A stretch of 64,000 bases of DNA from Manduca sexta (Eukaryota > Arthropoda > Insecta > Lepidoptera > Sphingidae). The number at the start of each line of letters is the position of its first letter. Positions within the stretch are counted from its first letter, which is position 1. Both the position numbers and the translations under genes were made by a program. The notes beneath the pieces were generated by a model, which saw only the letters and a list, made by a program, of their open reading frames with translations, was not told where the DNA came from and made no database searches. The stretch is from assembly GCF_014839805.1 (NCBI RefSeq), contig NC_051138.1:10600983-10664982 (forward strand), read 5' to 3'. Below are positions 36,199-45,995 of the stretch, piece by piece.

Positions 36199-39100
36199 AT
36201 GTTGTTATTCATAGTTTTCTTAATAAGTATATCGGGAGGATATGTATCAGGTAAGGAAAAATCATGCTTTGCTCGAGCGAAAAATTTTGGAGCCTCTTTT
36301 TCTGGCGACTTTTTTAGGTCTCAAGTATATGTCCGTGACGCCCCTCTAGAGCCTTTGACCCTTTAGGTACGTTTTGACCTACAGACACTAAGCGCGCCGC
36401 GGGGTTGTAAAAGGCTTCGCTACTAAAAGCCAGGGCGCGCCCCCTGATCCTTAGCGCCTGAAGCGGCCGCTGCGTTCGTCTTATGAACTAGCCGGTATTG
36501 GCTGGTTTGCCTGATTGGCTACTAAATTGTATTGTCTTTATCAAATTGATTCTAGACTGTAAAAATCAAATCCTTCTTTCCTGTTACTTTATGTGCAAGC
36601 AGGACATGGCATATCCGTAATGTCCTAAAATTATTTACCATTTCGACGATCGTGCTTACGATTTTATATAACTAAATGTCGAAAGTTTGTCACTGTTCTA
36701 AACTGTAGCAGCAATTGCAATACCTTTAAATATAAAGCATTGCACTCGGCACCTTGAAACCTAAAGTTTAAGCCTTAGGTTGGACCTAGTTAATAACTAC
36801 AATGTACTTATAACCTAACAAATCGGTGACGCCGAGATATCTTTTCGGAAACGACCTAATACTAAAACTTGCCGTTCTAATACTAAATTATTCAAAACAT
36901 GGCGCTAAAAGTCTTAAACTGTTTTTTGTTATACATATACACGATGTTTCAATTTTGTTCAAATGGTCTTCACAAGATCTATTAAATTGTGTTATATCCT
37001 CATTGTTACATATCTTTTTATGTATTATTTGAATTCTTATTGTAGGTCAATTCGGATCATTTCCGCAAGACTCTGGATATGTCACAGTCAGAGAAGGTGC
37101 TCATATGTTCTACTGGTTGTTCTATACAATAGCACCTGTACAGAACTACACGGAAAGACCTCTAGTCGTATGGCTACAAGGAGGTCCAGGGGGGTCATCT
37201 ACAGGAATCGGGAACTTTGAAATATTGGGTCCTCTTGACCTGTCACTCCAGAAACGGAATTATACTTGGGTAAATCATTTAATGCACAGTGCAATTAAAA
37301 CTCAAGCAATGCCTTAGCTGTTTACTTATTTTCAACTTAAGTTATAATACAAGAAAAAATATAAAAACTCCAAATTTTTTTTTGGACTATGTTATCTATT
37401 AAATGATATCCTGAATCTTTTCTTCTGATGTTAACTCTTAATTCCCTTTACAGGTAAACAATTTCAATGTGCTCTTTATTGACAATCCGGTTGGCACTGG
37501 ATTCAGCTACGTTGATGACTTAAGATTCTTGACTAAGACCAATGATGAAATAGGTAAATAATACATGTCTTTAAGTGCTGTCTTTACATGGGCCATTTTT
37601 TTCCGAACCAGGAACAGTGATATACACTATTTCGTCAAAGAAAAAGAACTTAACGAGGATAGATCCGTGGGAGACGACAAAAACATTCAATCGTTGTTTA
37701 CAATAATAATTTCTCTAATCTTCTTTTTAGCCTTAGATTTTGTGCAACTTATGCGAGGCTTCTACTCAAGGCATCCAGAATTTAATGGAGTTCCATTATA
37801 CATTTATGGTCAATCTTACGGGGGAAAAATGGCTATTGACATGGCCATCAGAATGCATGAGGTAATCCAAAATCAAAATCCAACAAATATTATTATGCCT
37901 AAAAAGTGTACGTAAAATCAAATATTACAAGTTATACCTGTAGATCAAAAAGAAAAATCTCCAGTTTTCCTAGATCCTGATTTAATTATAGTACATATTC
38001 ATTCTACATACATAACATACATAACATCACGCATTTTATCCCCGAAGGGGTATGCAGAGGCGCAACTAGGGCACCCACTTTTCGCCAAGTATGTTCCGTC
38101 CCATGATGTGATAGGGGGCGAGCCTATCGCCATATCGGGCACAAATTCCAGACTCCGGGCTGATACTGAGCAGAAAAACCCAAATATCACTTTGCCCGAC
38201 CCGGGATTCGAACCCAGGACCTCGGAGCGCTATTGTACCGGACGTGCAATACAACTACGCCACCGAGGCAGTCATATCACATATTCATTCTGATTATCCT
38301 ATCCCCTTTTCATTGGATATTATTCATTATTTAAAAAATATTTACCTTTTTAGACTTTCGAATCAATTTGCTTTAATCTTATCTGTTTAGGCAGAAGAAG
38401 CGGGTACTATTGGCTCAAATTTACGAGGGGTCGCGATGGGCAATGCCTGGATATCTCCAGTAGACGCTACATTAACCTGGGGCCCTTTACTCTTAGCAGC
38501 AGGATTAGTAGACGAACAAGGGTATGAAAATATACAAGTTGCTGCCAGAGAAGCGGAAAGATTATTTAACGAGGGCCAATATTATCAATCTACTGCCCAA
38601 TGGGCGGCTACTCAGAGAGTAGTATTCGCTAGTACCAGAAATGTCGACTTTTATAATATCCTTACTAAGATGTCAGCATTTCCTGATACTACTAGATCTG
38701 CCTTAGGTAAGTTATTTTGTAATTTTTTACCCCCGATACAATGTTCCAAAAAGAGGTGGATTTAAGCAGGTGACTGTAAAGGTCCTAAGCTATTATAATT
38801 GGCAAAAAGCATGTTACTAACTCTCGTTAGAATTAGCTAGAAGAAATAAATAATTTTGATTGTATTGTCATCTTCTCATCAATAAAAATTTTTAGTCTTT
38901 CACTTTTAAATTATTCTTGTTTTTCAATTTTACGTCACCTGCAGATTTTATTTATTAATTGAATTTTTAGATTTATCTAAAGATATGTTGATCCGTAATC
39001 AGCCGTACATGTCTTCTGAGAGATCACAGGTATGGAATCTAGACAATCTGATGAACACGATAGTCAAAGAAGCTTTGGGTATCCCACAAAATGTTACTTG

Positions 39101-42100
39101 GGGCTCGCAATCGGGACCAGTTTTTGATTATTTACGAGACGACTTCATGAAGCCCGTTACGGAGGGAAGTAAGTGTATTTTTATACAAAATACCGTAATT
39201 TGTGACGTGAAACACTTTAATGTTGATGTTTTATCGTATCTCTAATATGTTGAAGAAAACTATTTATCTGCATTATCTACTCGAAGCTATAGTAGCAAAA
39301 AATGGGTCAAGAGACCAAGTCCACAATTATACATTATCTAAATTAAGCTTGAATTATATATAATTATTTTTACTTTCCTACATTAGATTCAAATTATTCT
39401 AGTAAAAATGCTTATTAATATATAACTCTCAATAAGCATGACTTCGTTTTCGAATGTTACACTTACTTTAAAAGAAAAAATTAAGCAATTCTAATGATAT
39501 ATCCAATTCCAGTTGAAAAGCTACTAAACGAGACGGACATTATAGTCATGAAATACAACGGAAATTTAGATTTGATTTGCGACACACCAGGTAAGATACA
39601 TTTTATAGAGTTTTCATAAGATATTTTCAAAACGGTAATACAAAAAAATCTCACAGATACTAAATAAATTAACCTTTACTTTATACTAGGTGACAAGACA
39701 GACGTTGTCCTGTCTTAACTATGAATATTGAATTCGAAAAGATAATGTTTATTATTATGTAATTAATATTGCCGTTCAATTTTCTTAAATTTTCTAATAT
39801 TCCGCTCGATTTCCTATATTTTTTCTTTAATAAGAACCTTCTCATGACAATAAATAACATAATAAAAAAGAATTATCTAAACTGTTCCATCTGTTCACGC
39901 GTAATGCGATTCCCAATGGAAATAGAGATCTATTTATATATGTATATAAAATATTATATAGATTATATTTACTTTTACTTGCAATTTCGCTGCCGTGATA
40001 CAGTTTTTCCGGGATAAAAGTCTTGCTATAAACATTCGCATGATAAAAAGTAGTCTAAAACCTTCCCAAGGTCTTAATATTATCTCTATATTCATTTTCA
40101 TCGAAATCCGTTCAGTAGTTTGTGACTTTATCGCTTCCAGACAGACACGGTAGGGAACTTTGATAGTATATTTAGGATTTCAGAACTTTTGGTCGAAAAA
40201 TTGCGTTGCGAGCCTTGCGTTTTATATAATAGTCGACAAACTTGAACTTATTTTTAAAAATGATAATTAAAAATAAATAGTATAATATTATAAAAATAAT
40301 TTGTGACGTCTTTATTTTCTTAGTCAACTGTGGTACATCACTTCTTCGTTCAATAGATTTTTAATCTATGTTGAGCCTCTTGAGACATTCTTTTTTTTTA
40401 CTCGGTATCAGCACGGTCTATGGAATCTGTGTTCGATATGGCGATAGGCGCGCCCCGTATCACCACATGGGCGTGAATACATATGACGGAAAATTAGTAC
40501 ACTAGTTGCGCCTCTGGCTACCCTATCGGAGAAAAAAGCGTGTGTGTGTATCATACTTTACCATCTTATCTGTACATAACGGCGATAGCCTAGTCGGGAG
40601 CGAAACAGACTGCCAAGACGAGAGTAGCAACTAGCAGGTTCAAAACCCAAGGGCGCGTATCTCTGACTTTTCTAATGTTATGGGTACTCGTTATGAATTT
40701 TCGTTTGCAGCAATGCAGCTCCTAGCAGTGTGACAGTATATAATACAGGGCTGATATAATGATTATTATTATATACCTAAGTACAAAATATTAAAGACGA
40801 TTTTGTGATTTATGATAAGCTATATTACTATATAGCTATTATCTAATCAAAAATGTATTACCATAATCTACATAGTTAAAGAAATAAATTTTATCCTCGT
40901 GCTAGAATTAAAATGTCCATCGAAATCAATAAAACACGAAAATATTTTATTATGGAGTTAATCCTTTGTACTGTAAATTTATAAATACATTTCTCGCAGC
41001 TCCGCTCATGTAATAAAGTTTTTCCAGGGTAAAACTACCGCTGTATATTTTCTCAGGATAAGATATAGTTAATAATGTTTAGCAGTAATATAGTTTCCTA
41101 TTAGTAAAATAACTATCTAATTCGGTTTAGTAGTTCCTGAGATTAACGCGTTCAATAAACAAACTCTTCAAAAAGCTTTATATATTTGTATAGATAACAT
41201 ATAGAAATATATTAGTGAACTTAGGAATACACGTAATATTTTAAGGAAATATGCGAAATAGGTATATTTTTATACCACAACCTTACCTTAAGACTCTAGT
41301 TTCGTGACTGAAGCCCTCAATTAGAATCTAATTATGGATCATAAAAAAATGTAATCAGGTAAAGAAGTTTGTGTCGAATTATTATATTCCATCAAATCCA
41401 GAAAGACCAAAGTAGGTACACCAAATTATGATTGATGATTCTTGATCCGGAATATCTCAAATTTTCTTCGAATTGTCAGTAAGTAAATTAAATACCTAAC
41501 GGGGCCATTACCGATGCACATTTGAACTAAACCATAAAGTTGTATTAAATAACATATTTATTTTCCAAATCCTAATACTACAACATATATATTTCAAATA
41601 TATATATTTCAATAGATAGATCCGGAAATCTTTGAGGGAGCCCTATGTTCAGCAGTGGATATCCTGCGGTTGATGATAGTAATCGCTCTATCGGCTGTTA
41701 ATTTTTTTTGAAAATGTAATTAAAATAAGTTGGTTTAATCAATCGGATCAAAAAAAAACGATGACAACACTGTCACAAATATAAAATAAATATAACTGGA
41801 CTCATCTCAAAATTATACTTTAAAATATTTATGATACTATCTTGCATGTTTCAGGTCAAATCCTGTGGGTAGACAGACTTAAATGGCCCGGGGCTGAAGG
41901 ATTTAAGAATGCGCCTCGGCAGCCTATTTGGGAAAACGATCGTCTAGAGGGATACTACAAATCTTATGGCAACTTCAGATTTTTCTGGATCAACGTCGCG
42001 GGGCATAGTGTAAGTATTTAAGACAAAAACGGCAAATCATATTACTTTCGTAATGATTTCTTATGTTTTCTCGAATTTTACACATAAAATAAAAAAAAAT

Positions 42101-42722
42101 GGATTTATCGCGGTTTTATGTATTATAATTTCTTTCCGATGTTACGAAAACTTCGCAGCATTCATGGTCACGGAGAAGAATAAAAGTCCCGCAATACATT
42201 TTCCCGAGATAGAAAATAGCCTTTGTCCTTCCTAGGGTATCAAACTATCTCCATACCAAATTTTATCGAAATCCGTTGGGTAGTTTCTGAATTTATCTCG
42301 CTCACAGAGGCAGACAGAGGCGGCGGGGGACAATGATTTATACTTTTTTTTTTATTTTAAAAGGAATAATTCCGCTATACATATTTGTTGCGTGACTTTA
42401 ACCGGTTACGCAGCGCACGCAACTTAACCTCCCAAAAGGAATTCATTGCATTTGCATTCATTCGCTTATATTGATTATAGCGTGATGTTGTATAAGCATA
42501 ATATAGTCTTCCTCAACATCCAACTCTTGAAGAATTTTGAATTCAAATCAATAGTTCCTGAAATAAACCCATTCAAACAAACAAACTTCAGCTTTGTATA
42601 ATAGTAACAACTAACAAACATATATAGATAAATAGATTCATTATTTATTTACGTTCCAGGTGCCAAGAGATAATCCTGCAGGCTCTAACGCTTTCCTTCG
42701 AGATATGACTTCGTTTGGCTGA
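36199..42722 (+). CDS. Secreted serine carboxypeptidase, S10 family, active copy
   Basis: A nine-exon gene related to retinoid-inducible serine carboxypeptidase (SCPEP1). Exons: 36199-36250, 37046-37269, 37454-37553, 37731-37861, 38391-38706, 38971-39168, 39513-39590, 41855-42009, 42660-42722; all junctions are GT/AG and the frame stays open for 438 codons. Residues 1-18 are a signal peptide (MLLFIVFLISISGGYVSG). The oxyanion motif QGGPGGSS is in exon 2. The nucleophile is Ser154 in GQSYGGK, the acid Asp360 in YNGNLD and the base His417 in AGHS, so the S10 triad is complete. Human SCPEP1 is about 452 residues. Only one Cys is seen in the mature chain, so the usual disulfides of yeast and plant enzymes are absent. 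N-glycosylation sites include NYT and NVT. It should trim C-terminal residues from peptides in the secretory path, lysosome or gut lumen; the substrate is unknown. An AATAAA follows near 42737. Confidence 0.9.
36251..37045 (+). other. Intron 1 of the active carboxypeptidase, with GC-rich block
   Basis: The 795-bp intron contains a GC-rich patch near 36360-36490 (TAAGCGCGCCGCGGGG, CCAGGGCGCGCCCCCTGATC, GAAGCGGCCGCTGCG) that contrasts with its AT-rich surroundings. It resembles an inserted repeat more than an enhancer, but no family is recognised. Confidence 0.4.
38026..38275 (-). mobile_element. SINE family B, near-complete copy in intron 4
   Basis: On the minus strand the head GGCGTAGTTGTATTGCACG (box A-like) is followed by GGGTTCGAATCCCGGG (box B, consensus RGTTCRANNC) and a body ending CCCTTCGGGGATAAAATGCG at the left. 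This is a tRNA-derived SINE type frequent in Lepidoptera. It lies in intron 4 of the active carboxypeptidase, opposite to the gene, and supplied two or three spurious open frames of about 60 codons. No clean target duplication was found. Confidence 0.8.
39591..41854 (+). other. Intron 7 of the active carboxypeptidase, repeat-filled
   Basis: This 2264-bp intron is several times longer than the others because of insertions: a Helitron-like relic near 39980-40160 (CAGTTTTTCCGGGATAAAAG, AAATCCGTTCAGTAGTTTG), a SINE B fragment near 40400-40510, a SINE A with internal deletion at 40577-40770, a reversed Helitron 5' part at 40990-41205, and an RTE-like LINE tail at 41615-41690 (CCGGAAATCTTTGAGGGAGC). 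No coding exon is hidden here that I can see. Confidence 0.6.
40577..40770 (+). mobile_element. SINE family A, internally deleted copy
   Basis: Head AACGGCGATAGCCTAGTCGG, box B-like GGTTCAAAACCC and the tail ACAGGGCTGATATAATGATTA are present, but about 130 bp of the body between TTCGTTTGCAG and GCAGTGTGACAG are lost or replaced. Confidence 0.7.
42330..42607 (-). mobile_element. Helitron relic in intron 8 of the active carboxypeptidase
   Basis: In reverse orientation it carries the block ACCGGTTACGCAGCGCACGC shared with the 3' halves of the full Helitrons, one diverged satellite unit, the (GTTT)n run (as CAAACAAACAAAC) and a 5' end CTTCAGCTTTGTATAATAGTA. The 3' terminus is missing. The preceding 42105-42320 is another relic with the ATCCGTTGGGTAGTTTCTG block. 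Confidence 0.55.
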
Positions 42723-43339
42723 ATATGAAGATTCAAAATAAAAATATTTATTAAAAAAAAAGACTATAATTTTAATGTCCTCTTACGCCCGAAATTAATA
42801 ATGTATCTACTATCCAAGACTGAAACCTATCTTAGATTGCCGACTATCTTTCGATTGGTCTCCTATCGGCATGCCAATATCTTAACTCGCCTATCCTTGC
42901 TTGCCTTCAACGATAGATCGCTGGCAATCCTTTCCAGATGCGTTCCCTCCTGACCATTCCATTTTATGCAGAATATTCCATTCGTAAAAAAAATACTTTT
43001 TGTATTTTCCATACAAACTATTCGTTTCAATATTTGCCTAATTGCGAAAAATAAGACTTGGAGTAATAAAAAATATTTTATGTATTTTAGCCCTCAAAAG
43101 AAATAATTAATAATTAGTACATGTCATATTTAAAATACAAACTTTTTAATTAGTTTCAAAATGGAACGTGAGTAATGTGGTTGCTGACATATTTTGACAC
43201 TGAAGTTTAATACCATTGTTCATAAAATATTCATAAATCTTTAAAGGATTTAGTTTTTAGTATGAAGTACGCAGTAAATTCGGTGCCATATAATAATAAT
43301 TGGACTCTGTACACATTATCCAGTGTTATGGAACAAATT

Positions 43340-43595
43340 ACAATTCCGTTATACAGAATTGTTGCATAACTTTAACCGTTTATGCAGCGCACGCAACGGA
43401 AGCTCTCAAAAGTAATCAATTTTAGCCGTTTTTGGTCCCATTGGTCATAGTGTGATGATATACATATACCCTATAATAGCCATCCTCAATAAATGGGCTA
43501 TCGAACACTACAAGAATTTTTCAATTCGAACCGGAAGTTCCTGAGACCAGCGCGTTCAAACGAACATACTCTTCAGCTTTATATAATAGTATAGA
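43340..43595 (-). mobile_element. Helitron fragment nested in the Harbinger element
   Basis: On the minus strand it starts TCTATACTATTATATAAAGC at 43595 after an A, has one satellite unit (GAAGTTCCTGAGACCAGCGC region on plus) and the block ACCGTTTATGCAGCGCACGC, but stops without the CTAG end. It is the same family as 15261-16024 and 23275-25010 with only one unit. Confidence 0.65.
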
Positions 43596-43738
43596 TAATG
43601 TATGGAAATTTTGCCTGTTTCTATGTTTTAACTTTCAACTAATAAAACTATGTTAATTTGTAATTATTATTTTGAATTACAAATGTAGATAAGCAATAAA
43701 ATAAATAGCAGTGATTGTAAAGGTATTTTATTTTACTA

Positions 43739-43979
43739 AGTAAAGAAGTTATTTGTTAATGCTGTTCTTTCTCCAACATCTTGATTCTCTATATTGTTCT
43801 CATAATTAATAATATCAGCAGTTGATAATTCCACTTGGGTTGGAATTTCCTCTAGCCTGTGATTCCGACAAATATTGTGCAAAACTGCAGTTGCAATTAT
43901 TATTGTTTGAACTTTAGGTAAAGATAAACGCAATGTCAATGCAATTACAGGGAAGCGACGTTTCCATGTACCAAATGTC
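43739..43979 (-). pseudogene. Harbinger transposase C-terminus
   Basis: After a possible acceptor (TTTTTCAG) the minus strand reads TFGTWKRRFPVIALTLRLSL, then IIIATAVLHNICRNHRLEEI, and stops at 43739. FGxWKRRFP followed by ATAVLHNICR is the hallmark of the C-terminal end of HARBI1-like nucleases, including the last acidic-triad region's downstream helix. The 67-codon remainder is open but lacks the DDE core, so it cannot be active. Confidence 0.8.
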
Positions 43980-44182
43980 CTGAAAAAGATAATATAAATA
44001 TTTCCTATTCCTCAGCAAAAGTTGATGGAATGGAGAAACACCATAGTTCCTGAAAAAACGATGCAATTGCCCCTTGTTAGTACCTATCTAATAATTCGGT
44101 AAGTACGGTATTTTGTGTAAATAATGTCAAAAATTATTTACCTTGTACATAGAAGTAACACGAATATACGAGATCAGTTTAA

Positions 44183-44389
44183 CTAACAATGATTGGCAAG
44201 CAGATTTCGAAAGCCTAATTCAAACGTGAAATCAAACTCATCCAGGGTCTGCATGTGATGAAGCGCGACTTTCAGTTTCGCTATCAGTATCGCTAGTCCC
44301 TCCAAATCACTGTCGTCACTGTCACTAGAGAATATGGATATTTCCATTGCCTTTTCGTTTCCCTTAAAATCAGTGTAAGCGATATTCAA
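44183..44389 (-). pseudogene. Probable Harbinger ORF N-terminal remnant
   Basis: An open frame of 68 codons begins MNIAYTDFKGNEKAMEISIF and contains an acidic Ser-rich segment (SSDSDDSDLE) like those at the N-terminus of insect Harbinger proteins. It is in the same orientation as the C-terminal remnant and within the inverted repeats. The middle of the protein has been lost. A separate origin cannot be excluded. Confidence 0.45.
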
Positions 44390-44829
44390 AACATATTGAG
44401 TAAACTGAGGAAATGGTTCGATTGGAAAATGCGATTGTTTACAACAATCAAATCAAATGTCAAAACGGGTAGATAGAGTATTGGCAAGCGTAAACTGTCA
44501 TTTTCAAACAGAGGGTAATCTATGATCTGTAATCCGTCCTCTCAAAGATCGATTATTGTTAGAGATAGCTTACTGAATCTATGGATTGGTTATTGGCATG
44601 CTTTATCCATAAAAACGAATGAATTATCAATCTTAGATGGCATACATTGGATTAGGATTAGTTATTTATTTCGGGCGTTAATAGATAATAAATAATATAA
44701 TTTTAAAAATCTATTGCATTTATAACTTTTATGGTAAACGACGACAAATGTAAAATCAAGTGGCCATATATTTAAAAATAAAAAATCATTTTATAATAAA
44801 TCTGTATGTGTTTATGGAGTACGATTTAA

Positions 44830-45110
44830 TTTATACAGACTGAAGCGAATATTAGCTTCGTTAGTGCAAGCGTTATGAGCTATGAGTGTCCTAGGTTCAA
44901 ATCCCATAGTGGTCAGAATTTCGGAGGCAAGGGGTTTAATACGATTTGGTATATTACACCAACTCCAAACTAGAGTGAAATAATAACATATGGAAGAAGA
45001 CAAATTGCCTCTACCACGTCGGTATATTACAGTAGTGCAGTGCACTGCAGTGCAGTGCTGAGGCCTCAAGTTCGACCCCGAATTGCGCAGTGATATTGCT
45101 GATATGGGGT
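44830..45110 (+). mobile_element. Possible third tRNA-derived SINE
   Basis: The phrases TTAGTGCAAGCGTTATGAGC and CTAGGTTCAAATCCCATAGT (box B-like) are followed by a body with TTTCGGAGGCAAGGGG. A second tRNA-like phrase, AGTTCGACCCCG, occurs near 45069. I do not recognise the family and see no duplication. Confidence 0.4.
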
Positions 45111-45133
45111 AGGTTTTCCTACCCCATATCAGC
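45098..45133. repeat. Perfect hairpin, 16-bp arms, TTTT loop
   Basis: GCTGATATGGGGTAGG (45098-45113), TTTT, then CCTACCCCATATCAGC (45118-45133). No mismatch. Confidence 0.9.
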
Positions 45134-45288
45134 CCGAAGTCTGGTTTTCGTGTCGTTTACGACTATAGGTTCGCTCCCTATTACATTATGAGACGGAATA
45201 CGTATAGCAAAAAAATTTTTATGGGAAGAAGAATAAGAATGTCGAGTTGCAGAAACCGAATTATGGAGAGACGACACTCGTATTTTAT

Positions 45289-45337
45289 TGCATCAATTCA
45301 ATATAAATATATTGAATATTTATATTGAATTGATGCA
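45289..45337. repeat. Perfect hairpin, 21-bp arms, 7-nt loop
   Basis: The arm TGCATCAATTCAATATAAAT plus A (45289-45309) is followed by TATTGAA and its exact complement (45317-45337). It lies about 150 bp beyond the hairpin at 45098 in the gap between the two carboxypeptidase genes. Confidence 0.9.
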
Positions 45338-45439
45338 CTAAAATTTTAATTCTAAATGTAAATTGTTAGTGTATAATGATTAAATGTTATTGTTTCGTCC
45401 CTTCTAAATCGTTTAGTTTTTAGGCATATTAATAACCTT

Positions 45440-45610
45440 TGCCCATGGCTCCGGCCACGAAGAAAAGTTTTACCAGGATAAATATTTTCCTATGGCACTA
45501 GTAATGTAGCTTCCTAATAGTGAAAGAATATACAAAATGGATTCAGTAATTTCAGAGATTACCCTCTACAAACCTACAAAGAAACGCTCACAAACTTTTC
45601 CTCTTTTCCA
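45440..45610 (-). repeat. Helitron-like relic
   Basis: Blocks GAAAAGTTTTACCAGGATAA and GGATTCAGTAATTTCAGAGATTA then CAAACCTACAAAGAAACGC parallel the relic at 40990-41205 and are far diverged. No ends are defined. Confidence 0.35.
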
Positions 45611-45995
45611 TATTCATATACCTATAGATTACCTACTATTATAAAACTCCATAGGCGACATTGATATTCAATAATTCATAAATTTCGCTCAAATTCTCAG
45701 TTTGTGGATGACCGAAGTTCATTTGTCGGCCTGTGATATAAAAAACAGGACTAAAAGTAAATATACTTATATCAAATTACCTACAAAATAAGTATTATCA
45801 AAAATGTATGTACATAAATTACAGTGAGATTCTAAACTAATAAAAGTAGATAATGTCTAGATTATATTATCAAGCACAATATTGAGGCCATATCACTCAA
45901 GAAATCGAACCACCAAGTTATATTCTTGATGGATAAAAACTCCGAACTAAATAAAGATAAAAAAAGTAATTCAAGCTAGTGTATGCAAATTAATT

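Larger units (their letters stand above)
42786..44677 (-). mobile_element. Decayed but complete Harbinger transposon
   Basis: The ends are imperfect inverted repeats of about 50 bp: CGCCCGAAATTAATAA from 42786 and TTATTTATTTCGGGCG to 44677, with ATCTTAGATTG on one side matched by CAATCTTAGATGG on the other. TTA lies outside each end (42783-42785 and 44678-44680), the 3-bp TWA duplication of PIF/Harbinger elements. Inside are two remnants of a HARBI1-like transposase on the minus strand (43739-43979 and 44183-44389) and a nested Helitron fragment (about 43340-43595). The DDE core is gone. It separates the two carboxypeptidase genes, so it landed after or close to their duplication. Confidence 0.75.

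Noticed and set aside
38205..38275. tRNA gene suggested by box A and box B
   Set aside because: The head continues into the SINE body, no acceptor stem closes, and a second copy at 13464-14025 has the same extension.
37999..38293. Three open frames of 61-63 codons in carboxypeptidase intron 4
   Set aside because: All fall within the tRNA-derived SINE; identical kinds of frames appear in other copies of it.
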